Origin: Odontesthes bonariensis
Taxonomy: Eukaryota > Chordata > Actinopteri > Atheriniformes > Atherinopsidae
Assembly (NCBI RefSeq): GCF_027942865.1
Contig: NC_134510.1
Span: forward strand, 27,810,163 to 27,874,162
Reading direction: 5' to 3'
Length of the DNA stretch: 64,000 nt
Made by a program: the position numbers and the translations under genes. This document shows, piece by piece, positions 11,165-23,100 of this stretch (the first letter of the stretch is position 1; every line of letters begins with the position of its first letter). The notes beneath the pieces are model-generated. The model did no database searches and was not told where the DNA came from. It saw nothing but the letters and a program-made list of their open reading frames with translations.

Positions 11165-14100
11165 GTAAGCTGTGGGATGTTTAAGATTTTTATTCTTGTG
11201 TGTGTGTGTGTGTGTGTGTGTGTGTCAGGTCTTTTTTTCTTGTTCTCATTTAATACCTGGTGCAGCTTGGAGTATAAAAGACCCCAAAAACTGCAGTACA
11301 TTGTTGTCAATATTCTCTCTCCTTGTGAGAAACTGCTCAGCAGCACCTCTTTGACTCGATGTTGCTTTGTTTCAAGGTCAGTACATCTGTTTCAAAGATC
11401 GATTTTATGTTGCAAATTGGGTTAGATAAATCCTTTAGCAACAGAATTACCCAACACTACTGTATCCATGTTACTTTCTTGTGCAGTTATTGATCAAAAG
11501 TCATGACCTTCAATTGGCGCAGCTCACCACAACTGATTAAGTTGAGCAGCAAATGAATGCTGCTCTGTTTTCTAGCCTCTCGATTTCCACATTTCTAATC
11601 CTTCTTATCCCTGCTGTACTACTCTCACTAATCTGTAACACCATGGTGAAGTGGCAAGTTTTTCTTTTTCTTTTTCTTTAACATGTTCTCATTTAGGCAT
11701 ACCGTCACACATCGCTTTCTTCTCGTAAGCTCACCACACTAATCTTAATTACAATTTAAGCGCTCCCAGAGGACATGCCTCTTTAATGAGAGAACAGTTA
11801 AACGAGTGCGAGTGGCTTTGTTATGACTCGGAATGGATCTCCTTGGTTCTTTCTCATCATTCTGGAAATAAAGGTGAAATTTTGTGAAAATAGCTTCTTT
11901 GTGTTTACTGGTCATTTTATTACGGTAAATCAAGCTTTCGATTTAAGGAAACATTGTCATTTGAAGTTAGTGGTTCAAAGATTTTATTTAATTTATTTAT
12001 TTTTTTAATTAATTTAAAGTTTTAAAAAGGTAAATACTTAATTTCTTAATTAGTCTCCAAAGATTTAATGACAGACTCTTCATGCTGGTTGTAGGTTGTG
12101 CGTTGCTGCCTTCTGCACATCATCCACAAGGGGCGCTACATCACCACTAATCGTCGCAGCATCTTCTTCCGAGTGGCGCACAATGCCGGGGAGATGGAGG
12201 CTTATTGCAATGCACTCTGCCAGCTGCGCGCCCTGCTCTACCTGGCTCAGCGTATGCTGCACGACAACAGCCATGGCAACCTGTTTTTCCAGGATGAAAG
12301 CGGACTCAGTGAGAGTTTTGTCCGCGAATACTCATCCATGCATAAAGGGTGCTTCTATGGCCGTTGCCTGGGCTTTCAGGTGAGCTGAGCTTTGTCACAT
12401 TGTTATAACAATAGAGAGAACTGGTGGGGAATGGAGAGCAGTGCCTCTTCTTCTATGATGCAAAAATTGTATTTTAGTTTAAATGATTGGGGAACACTTG
12501 GCTGGAGTTGCTCTGGTAAAGAAAAGAAACCTTCAACTCTTTAGTTTTCACAGCCAGAGAAGAAAAGTCGTTCAAAGTGCACTCATCTTTGCAATTTTGA
12601 TAAAGCTCAGAGTTTTGCGATCTACCTTGAAAATATGTTGAAACTAGGAGAGGAATGCTAAGGTAGAAATTAAATCTGCTATCCAAGCTTGAACAGTCCT
12701 AACCCTAAAGTGGGGGGGGTAATGAATCCTCCCCTTATTGATTTATAAGTCTTATACTCTGAAACACCCCCCCATCTATGTTTCACTTTCCGTTTGAGTG
12801 ACTGCACCTGTACCACTGATATTAGATTGGAATTTTTTTTAAGCTATTTCTCTGTTGTTTTTTGTTTTTTTTACCCATCCGTCCCTCCAGTTCACTCCAG
12901 CCATTCGACCCTGTCTTCAGACCATCGCTATCGGCCTCGTGGCCTTTGGAGAAAACTACAAGCGCCATCAGTCAGGAATAGGTCAGCATCATCTCATAAG
13001 CAGCTGCACCCTCTCAACATCCAGCCACATCGTTCTCATTCACAGATCGTTCTGCATTGCTCCTTGGCCCCTGACTGTGTACCTGTTTGATGTTTTGTGT
13101 TTGGATTGGAGATGCTCTTTCATCTTTTGCAATCTCAAGGGCTAACTGGTGTGCTTCTTGTATATTTCAGAATGTTTTGAACATGCACGCATAGTTATGT
13201 ATAGAGTGAGTGATAGAAGAAGTAGTAGTATCATATACACATTTGTGCTAGGCACACATGCACGGATATAAATATTTGATATTGAAAAAGGAATTATCCC
13301 ACTCTCATGGTTTCTTGTGCTCTGTGCTGCGCCACAGTGGACACAGGAGGTATTGCACCCTATGGTGAGTGTACTGGAACCTCTACTCCTTCATTTATGT
13401 CCTCTGTATTAAACTGAGAGGCTATGTGACTATACATAGAAAAATGATTTGTCCCAAAGTTAAATGATCTTCACTTAGTACTTAAAGCTGTATTAGATAT
13501 TCTGTGTGTGTATTTTAGTTTGCAGATTTATGTCAGAGATTCGTATTATTCGTTTAAGAGCCCATCCTTGACCCAAAATGATGGTCTATAAACTTAACAT
13601 TGAAAGCAGGGTAGATTTATAATACAATCTAATGCTTTCTGACTGAACTGGCTCTAGCACTTTAGGTCTTAAACATCTGTGTCACGAGAAATTGTTTAAA
13701 CCTGTAGAGAAGATTCTCAGCCAAATTCAGATCTGTGAACTTTGCTGTGCTTAAAGCAAACATTTTTATTCCATCCTTTCACCCTCTCTCTTATTCTTAG
13801 GGAGTTTTTTCCATTCTTAGTTGTTTTTATCACCTAGAATCCATCCCTTATTGCAACTTTCCTTTTTATTTTGAGCTTTTGTCAGTGACGCTTTATTCCA
13901 GCTCATCCGTTTCTATTCTTTTCTACTGCTACTATAATTAATTTCTTTTGCATCACCATTACTCGGACTATGCTATACCCTCTCCATTATACATCCTTCT
14001 CATTATATCCACCTTCCCTCCCATCTCAGGTGTGGCAGCCAGCTCTTTCTTTACTTCGGGGAAGTATGCCATTGACCCAGAGTTGAGAGGGAGAGAATAT

Positions 14101-17100
14101 GAACGCATCACCCAGAATCTGGATGTCCATTTCTGGAAGTCGTTCTGGAACATCACTGAGACGGAGGTCCTGTCGGTGAGTAGGTTATTAATGCTTCCTG
14201 TTACACACAGACAAACATGCTCTTAGGTGTTTGTTATATGATAGCGTTACCATTGCCCCCCATGTACACAGAAATGAGCACTCCCCTGTTTTTTCATTTT
14301 AAAGCTGAATCACTTAAACTGTGCTCTGCTAAAAGTACCTTTCTGTCTTCATGCAGTTTTGGCCTACAGGCCATTAGTAATAATGGAATGGAATTCAATT
14401 TATTCAGCGGGGTTCATGATTTATTCATCCAGTTACTCTTTCTCTCCAGTGGCCTGACTATCTCTTGAACTTGTTCTCTTTTCTTCTTTTCCTCTTCTTT
14501 TTTTTTTTTTTTTTTTTTGCTTCATGTCCATCTTTTTTTTCCCGTTCCTCCAGAGTCTCGCCAGTATGACATCTACTCAAGTTAAGGTGAACCGAGCTCT
14601 CTCGGTGCCCCCGGTGCCCTTTGACCTTCCCCTGGCAGCCAACCACACAGCATGTGTAACGATAGCTCCTCCATCAGCACACATCGGTACCGCTCCGGTT
14701 CAGATGAGACTCATCTCTTATGACTTACGCGAAGGACAGGTACTTAACTTGGTATTCAGCTCACTCGCACTATTGTGGCTTACTTTGAAATTCAATAAAA
14801 ATCTTCACAAAGTCAGATTTAATACAAAAACTCGGCTAGCTATTGTAGTTTGAGTACAGCCCTCTTGTGTCCAAAGAATGCTTCTAAATGAAAGTTTTCA
14901 TTGTGTTAGCTGGTTTATTACAGTTGGCATGTGTTAAACCATCTTACTGGTCCATTAATAACAAAGCTGGTATTCTTCTGATCTGCTTGAGTGAATATGA
15001 GCCTTGGATTTTTTGCTTGGTCTTTATTGTATTTCTTTATTATTCTTGTAGGCTTTATTGCATTACTGTATCACTCCCATTCTTTTTTTCTACACTGATC
15101 CCCTAATTCACTCAGGGGACCTCCTCTCTCTCCGCTCAAGCTAGTTCTTCTCCGTTCTTTGTTGCTGGACACTTAAGCAGATATTCTATCAACATGCAGT
15201 TTAAGCCAGCGATCGTCCTCTAACAAAACAACAGCATCATTTTAGCTTTTACAAAATGCAAGCCAGCACAAGCAGAAATCCCTGTTCCTTGTTTCTGTTC
15301 AAGAATGGAATTAATGGACTTAACCTGCAGTTACAGAGGTTGGCAGCAGGCTGAGGCAGAACAACTAGTTAATCCAGCTCTCAAAGGAGCCCTGTAGCTA
15401 ACGCTGAAATTGAAATGTACCAACAATGAAATTCGGCTTTGTTTGTAACTTTACAGTTGCCATACAGTTCATTATAGTGAGGCACACATCATGATGGGAG
15501 ATTAATGGGAATTTGAGCTCTTAACAATAGATCTTAATTGTTTTGCCGTCTTATTTTTTCCAACTTGCTCATGCTTCTAACACTACTCTCGCTCCTTGTC
15601 TCCAGGACAGTGAAACTCTGCTGTCTCTCTCGCGCTCTGAGGGGGGCGCTATCTCTCTATCCCTGGGGCTGAAGACCAAGCGCCTCCCTTCTTCTCCCTG
15701 CCTCCTGATCCACTTCCACGGGGGAGGCTTTGTTGCCCAGACCTCAAAATCCCATGAGGTGAGACTGTAGTTCAGGATCTAGCCTGATTTCAAAAAGTCA
15801 TTTTTTTTTTTTTTTTTTTTTACTTCTGCTAAAAGAGTAAAACAATTGCTCCAGACTGTAATTGCTTATCTTCTTAGGAAAAAAAAATGTTAGTTTTTAC
15901 ATCATCTAGTCTTTTAGCACACTTTGGTCTGTGAGGGTTTTGACCTAGTTGTATTATTTATTATGTAACAGCTGGTAAAAATGCAGGAAACTATGATGTA
16001 ATGCATTATCTGACAGCTTCAAACTAATTAAAAAAACAAGCAACGCGCTCAGGGGTTGTTTTATTCCCCCCCCCCCAGATTTGAATGTTCTCACCAAAGC
16101 AGTCCTTCAGCTTCATTCACCGCCATGTTTTTCAATAGTGTTTTCTCATACTAATTGTAATTGAACCCGAGATAATTAAAGTCTTGATGAGACACGCACT
16201 CGTTGACAGCAGAGGGGCCTGAGGGGTTACCGGGGTGTCTCTTCCTGTCAGTGGTTTGGCATGTAATGAGCCGTTAAGCTAATTATTTTTGTAATTATTC
16301 CTTGAAAACTTAATAGAGATACTTTGACCAGACTCCATGTTTTCATTATCAGCAAGGTGCATACAAAGCTTGCCCTTGTCTGTTAACTATGTTGGTGCAT
16401 CCTGTCATTGACTTCATTCTATCCCTCTGGGTTTTTTTTTCTCGTAGAAGAAGAATATTTGTCTGAGATTGAATTTCTAGATATACCAACGCATTTACAG
16501 TACCCGTCAAAGTTTGGTCACACCTACCTGTTTATTTTGAATGAGGAAGGTTCGACCGGTATCGAACATAAACTTAAAATATGTGAAGAAGACTTTATTT
16601 TGTCTTCTTACATTACAATATTTGAAACTGTAGCAGGATGAGCACATGCTCAACTCAATGAGTGCATCGTAATAGTTTATTTGTAACATGGTTTGTGCCC
16701 CCGCTCCATGTTTATCCTGTTGTCATCTGTAGCTATCTGCAGTCTTTAGCTACTTATAGCTCTTGCAAGAGACGGCTCAGTGAAAGTGTTAAGGATGTTG
16801 CTATCCTTGATCTGCAGCTGCATAGTTACTTGAGGATGAGAGGGAGTGATCACAGAGGTGAGGAAGGCTGTCATGTTGAATTAGCGAAGAATTGTACAAC
16901 CCCTCTCGCAGAAGGATTACCTCAGGCAATATTGGAAGACTTGTCAGACTGTCCTTCTTTCCTCCTCCTCTGGCCTGTCCTATTTGTTGTTATTTCAGGC
17001 TCCATCACAATCCCACTAATATCTCACAAAGTCCTTTTTGTTCAGTTAATGTCCTTTTTGCATTTCCTTGTCGTATTTTGACTCCTCATACTTTTCCCCT

Positions 17101-20100
17101 TCCAATTTTTTGGGGGCCGTCTGCTATCTGAATCTCCCAAGGAAGGACGCATGCAGAACCGAAAAACTGAAGGTTTCTCTGATGGTAGAGGCCAGTGTTG
17201 TCCCTTAATCCTGTCTCTCATGTCCTCTGGTAACATGGAGTTTGACCTCAGTTGCAGGAGCCTGTGGTGGTGAGGCTGTCGTCACAAATGGATGTAATGA
17301 CCTCTGTAAATTTAGGAACTAGGGCAGCTGATGAAGTGCTGGATAATAGAGGTAGAGTATTGCAGATTAGCAGCTTTGCCTGCCTGAAAATGAGTAGGCT
17401 GCAACTAATTCCCTCTTTGTGTATGTGTTTATGTGGCCGTTTTTGTTTTTTTGTTTTGTTTGTGGGAAGGAAGGGTTTTCAGAGTCTGGCAGAGTCCTGC
17501 CTCCTTGAAAACGCAAACACGCCTCCTCTCTGCCCATTGGGCCATTTTTTGTGAATGCTCTCCTTCTTTTATGGCAGGCAGCTGATGAGCTGTCCAATGT
17601 TGACACTCATTGTAGGCTGACAACGATGGCCTGCGTTCCCACTCGATCTAAATTTTACTCTTAGGACGGGCTGAAAGACACCACAGCTGACTGTAATTTC
17701 ATTTCTTTTTTTTAATTATTATTTCATGCTGAAATACTGGCTAGTGAGGCGACTTACGAGCATGTACATACATCATCATTATCCTGGCACTGTGAAAGGA
17801 GATCTGTCGTTTTGATCAGCAGCCCTGTCACAGCAAGTCAACAAGCGTTAGTGAGGCAGAAAGAAAGGACGGATGCTGTATGGAAAGAGTATTGTCACAG
17901 CAAGTTTTAATGCTTGCTGACATCTCAAGGTCACTACATAGGTACCATAAACACTTTAGTCTGACTTTAACGAAGTACTCTGTGTTTTAGCAGTTATTTT
18001 CGACAACCCATCTGTATATATCCTCAATACCCCTTTGTCTCTCTATTCATTTATGCAAAGTAGGACACGTGGGCATCTTTGTTATTACTTTATGAAAAGA
18101 AGAGAAATGGAGGTGTCTGTGAGGCCAGCTCTCGTTCTCCTTTTTGTTTTTCACAGTAAGCCAAAAACATCAGAGGGATGCAGCACATTCCTAACTTTTT
18201 CATCCTTGTGTCTTTTCTTTCTGTGCTCCTGCCACTGTTTCTCAAACATTTACCTTGTACCGTACTGTTGTGCCATTCATAACGTCACCCTTCTGTTTTT
18301 GTCTGCTTGTGCAGCCCTATCTGAAGAGTTGGTCCCAGGATCTCGGTGTCCCCATCCTGTCAGTGGATTACTCTCTAGCCCCTGAAGCCCCCTTCCCTCG
18401 GGCACTTGAAGAGTGTTTCTATGCCTACTGTTGGGCTCTAAGAAACCACCACCTACTAGGTATGCGCACATCACACAGTAATGGCTACACCAAAGTGGCA
18501 CCGGCTTTTTATCTTCCAATACTTCCAATGCAGACAATCGGTGTCTGAGCTCACAGATGAGGCGCTCGGTCATCTGCGATGGGTGATGGCGTTGAATTGA
18601 ATGAACATGAATGCATTAAGGCTCAGATACGGGGAAGGATGCAGGAGAATTTCTGCATCAAAGTGCCAATGTGTAAAGTCTGAATGGGGGGGTGTCTGTG
18701 ATGAAGAACATCGGTCTGACAGGTAACCAAACACCCACAGATCACTATGAATGAGAGAACCAAGCATTTGCTCATCACTCCAAAAATCAATCGCACTTAA
18801 ATGTTAGATTGACCAGACGGAAGCCATTCCTCCAGTAAAGGCAACAGAGACGGCTAAATGATCCACTTTCATGAAAGGAAGACTTTGTCAATTTGACACT
18901 TTTTTTTTTTTTTTTTTTTTTTCCCCTAACAGGAAATGAGCTTTACTTTAGAAATACCATTTCTGCTGTCAAATACAGCCCAGAAATCTGACATTGTATG
19001 GAGTTGTTATGCCATGGGCTTACTGTTAAGTGACAGGAATAGCTACTCGAGCTGAGGGAAAGGTGAAATAGAAATTCTCTCTTTAGTACAGCAGTTTAAG
19101 ACTTAAGTGCTTATCTATCAGACCAACAATCGCCCCAAAGCATACAGACCAAATGGGGCTGGAGAGGCTGTGGAGGTCTGTCCTTGAGTACTCAAACGTA
19201 AAGAAAAAATAAAGATAATGTACATTTTTAAATTTGAATCCTCGGGGAAATAAAGTTCAAAAAGTGAAGAGGTTTAAAGCTACTGTAGAGCGATTGAATG
19301 TATCAGTAATTGTATATTACAGGCAGCTAAGGGTGAGTTATGAGATGCCTTCAATTGCAATTGCGCTTCTGTGAATCCTGAGCTGGGTCCACCACGTCCT
19401 TGCATCTGTTGCAAGGATTCATTCATCACTTGGAGATTGACCATGCAGTATGCTTCCTGCACTATCAAACGAATGTTGGTGCTCAATACTGAGACAGAAA
19501 ATGCAATGCTTGCGTTTGAGTGCATCCGACAGCTGAAGCAAACTGGGCTGAATAGCAGTGATTGTGGTGCAATATTGTTGTTGTACAGCACGGCTGTATT
19601 TTTGCAATGAGGCAGACAGCGAGCCAACACCTGTTTTATAGAAGGTGCATATTCTCACTTTGGTGGAGAGAAAAGACACAGTTTATTTTGCACCTCAATG
19701 GAAAATGTTTTCCTTTCATTCTTCACCTCATCAGCGTTACATTTTTTATATCTCCAGGATGGACCGGAGAGAAAGTGTGTTTGGCTGGCGACAGCGCGGG
19801 GGGCAACTTATGTTTGACGACATCAATGCGTGCTTCTGCCTTTGGTGTGCGAATGCCAGATGGCATTGTGGTGGCCTATCCAGCTACCCTGCTGACGGCC
19901 TACGCATCGCCCTCCCGTCTGCTCACACTGATGGATCCCCTGCTGCCGCTCAGTGTGCTCTCCAGGTGTCTTAGTGCCTACGCAGGTAGGTCGTGGGTGT
20001 TTTTAAGATGTCCATCAAGGATTCTGTTGTTTTCTTTCTTTTCTTTTTTTAAGTTGAGAATTGACTTTAGATGCATTTTCCTTATTTTTCTGTCCTTCAA

Positions 20101-23100
20101 GCCTGCCTGTAAATGTTCAGGGCAAGTGCTTATGATGGGGCCACTTTTTTTTGGGTTCCATAGATGATTATTAGATTAAAGTGTTTTGTTTCTTGTCCTG
20201 TTTCCATTTTCTATTGATATAATTGAATTGATTTATGAGCTAAATTAACCTAGATCTTCTGTATTCTAACCAGATACTTGTCTCATTTCTGCATGTACTT
20301 CTTTTATTATTAGGGATCATTAATCACAAAACTGTCGTCGTCTCGTTTATCTAATTGCGTCCTCTGTTCATTATCTTGTCCACAATGTGTATATAAAACA
20401 AAATAATCTAGTTTTTGTACTTGACAAAAACAGCCTTAATTTACACCATAGAAGTAATGAACCTCAAATTGCTTCCCAAAATATTTCTTCAGTTGTAAGA
20501 TGGCCCTCTTATCTATAGCAGCTTGATTTGATCAGCCTCCACTGAGTCTGGTTCTTCCTCTTAAAAGAAAGTTTTCTTCTTTCCACCGTCGCCTCATGCA
20601 CACTCAGGACGGGGAATTCAAAGAGAAGTTGTAATGAATTCTGTTGGCTTCCTTAGCTTTGAATTGGACCAATTTGGATTTCAATTTATTATATTTGATT
20701 GGATTATGTTTTACAGTCAATCTGATTATAATTGACTTGAATTGGACAGTATCTTTGAAGTGCCTTGAGATGACATTAGTTGTGATTTGGTGCTATAAAA
20801 ACAGAACTGAATTGATTGTTTTGTCATCATCTCTGTTGTTACTCATATGTGCTCACTGAAGTAAACCTTTCTTTCTTTTGTGCATCTTTTTCCTGCCCAC
20901 GCGTCTCCTCCTCCAGGCAATGAGCCGCAGACGGAGAAGCAGGTAGAAAGAGTGAGCACGCTGAGCCTGGTGAGGAGAGATACGGCTCTGCTGCTGCGAG
21001 ATTTCCGACAGGGAGCCTCCAACTGGATCCACTCCCTGCTGGATACCAACAGAGCCTCAGCCTCCCCAAGTACAGCTGCAGAGGCTGCATCAGGAGCCAC
21101 CGATACACCTGCGACTGGTGTGTATATGTGCTTTTTGTATGCGTGTGTGTGTGGTAAGGAGGAACATTTGAGACGATGTGGGTGGTGTGAAAGTGTGACG
21201 CTTGGTTGCTATTGCGTTTTAAAGTTTTCTATAGATACAGTCTGTTTGCGTCTTTTCTCAGGTGTGTAAGTGCACTTGTTTTTGGTTCCTCTTTGGGATG
21301 TTTGCTGGCATAAACATTCACTTTGTGGGGACAACTAGTCTTCATGGGAATTAAAGCCTTGCATTAATGAGGTAAACGTCCTTATCGAGGTCCTGGTTAA
21401 GATTAGGTACAACATTTGAAGTGAGATAAGGTTAAAGTGGAGTTAAAGTCATGGGCTGTGTTCGAAACCGCATACTTCTCCTACTACTCATACTGACTTT
21501 TTTCCTGGATGCATACCAGATTCACCAAAATGTTACGTATGCATCATGAGGTTACTACTTGTACTCAAACTACCTAAGATGCAACGTAACTTGACGTTGC
21601 AGATCGTCGTTTCCTGTCAAAACGGCAGTTTCAAGCTAGCTACAACGAGGGTAGGTTCTAGGGCCGGCATGGTATATGTATTCGTACTGAACCGTCACGT
21701 TTCGGTATGCGCATTTCCACGCAGAATACACACGGTACGGAAGTTTTCTGAACGCGGAACTGTTATTTTGCAAGAGTTTCCTTCAGGACCCATTTAAACA
21801 CTGCCACATGCAAGCTCTGATTGGTCCGTAGAGATATACGCTTTCGGACAGAGTAGTTATAAGAACGCAGTTATCAGAACTGTCCTACTCGAATTTCGTT
21901 CTGATAACTGTCCTTCCCAAGCGGAGCTGTTTCAGTCTGCATTCGCACATGAGTCGGGACTGATGCGTTGCGCGCAGCCGTCCGCGTCAGTGACATGTAA
22001 AGCGCGGATTATACTTCTGCGTCTATCGTCTTGACGTGTTGCTTTGCTCTGGTCGCGAACCACTTTTCATGTTATGGTTCTGCAACCTCGGTCTGGGGAC
22101 GCACAGCAGTGCAACTCGCGAGAATTTCGGTGGGCGGTGACGAGAACTTCGGCGGCGCCGGCAGAAGTGTTTATCTTTCAAAAAAAAAAAGTGTATGCAA
22201 GATATGGATCTGGAGTTGCTCGACATTGAAGAAGAACAGCTTCTTTTATTGGAGTTGGCGAAAATGCGAAGGAGGAAGCCACACAGACAACCGGAAAAGC
22301 ACACCGAGGACCAATCACAGCCGCTTTTGTCTGCGCACTTCCGTTGGTCTCTGCAACCGTCTGTTGTCAGGATTTTTTTGAGGTGCGCGACGACGGTTGC
22401 AGAGCCTCTGCGCGGGGGGGGCGTGGTCGTGCACAGAGCAGATCTGACGGTTGCAGAGCCTCTGCAACCGTCAGCATCAAAAAGTATAAATTGGCCTTTA
22501 GCCGTTAGCTGTTTAGCGCCACATTCAACACCAAAACGGAACAAAACAAAACCGGAGAGAAGAAAAAACACCACAAAGAAGCTAAAATGGAGAGCGGGGA
22601 GGCCACCGTGTTCATGGTCTGCATGATGGTGATATTAATCATGGACAATCGCATCAGGCGTCTAATATCGAGGCTGGAAGAGCTCACAGAGAGTCAGGAT
22701 CAAGCGCAGGCGATACTTCTTCATTTCATGAAGGAAGAAAGGAGAGCAGCGCGCCACAGACAAAGGAGACAACGTGTAAGTTTAACTTATTAAACACGCG
22801 CCGGTTCCGTCTGTGTGGTATGATGAAACATTTCAGCCGTGATAGCATGACATGGGGCGTAGCTACCGACCACCACACACCTCCGTCAGGTGTGTTCTAT
22901 AGAAACCATGGAAAGACCCGACCAATTACGTCTCCCAAATGTATTACAACAACCCCTGGATACGAATACATGCAGAGCAAAAAAAATTACCGAAGCAATT
23001 GGAATTTACATCGCATCTGCTATGCGCCCATATTCCACTGTAGAAGAGGCAGGATTCAGATATCTATTACATGTGCTCGAACCTCGCTACACGCCTCCTT

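Noticed and set aside
12096..12383. 95-codon open frame overlapping a LIPE exon in another frame
   Set aside because: The overlapping frame matches hormone-sensitive lipase throughout; this one is a shadow.
22023..22574. 183-codon open frame on the minus strand
   Set aside because: It runs across the inverted-repeat array and GC-rich part of the hAT element; composition is Cys/Arg/Ser-rich with no domain and no homologue I know.
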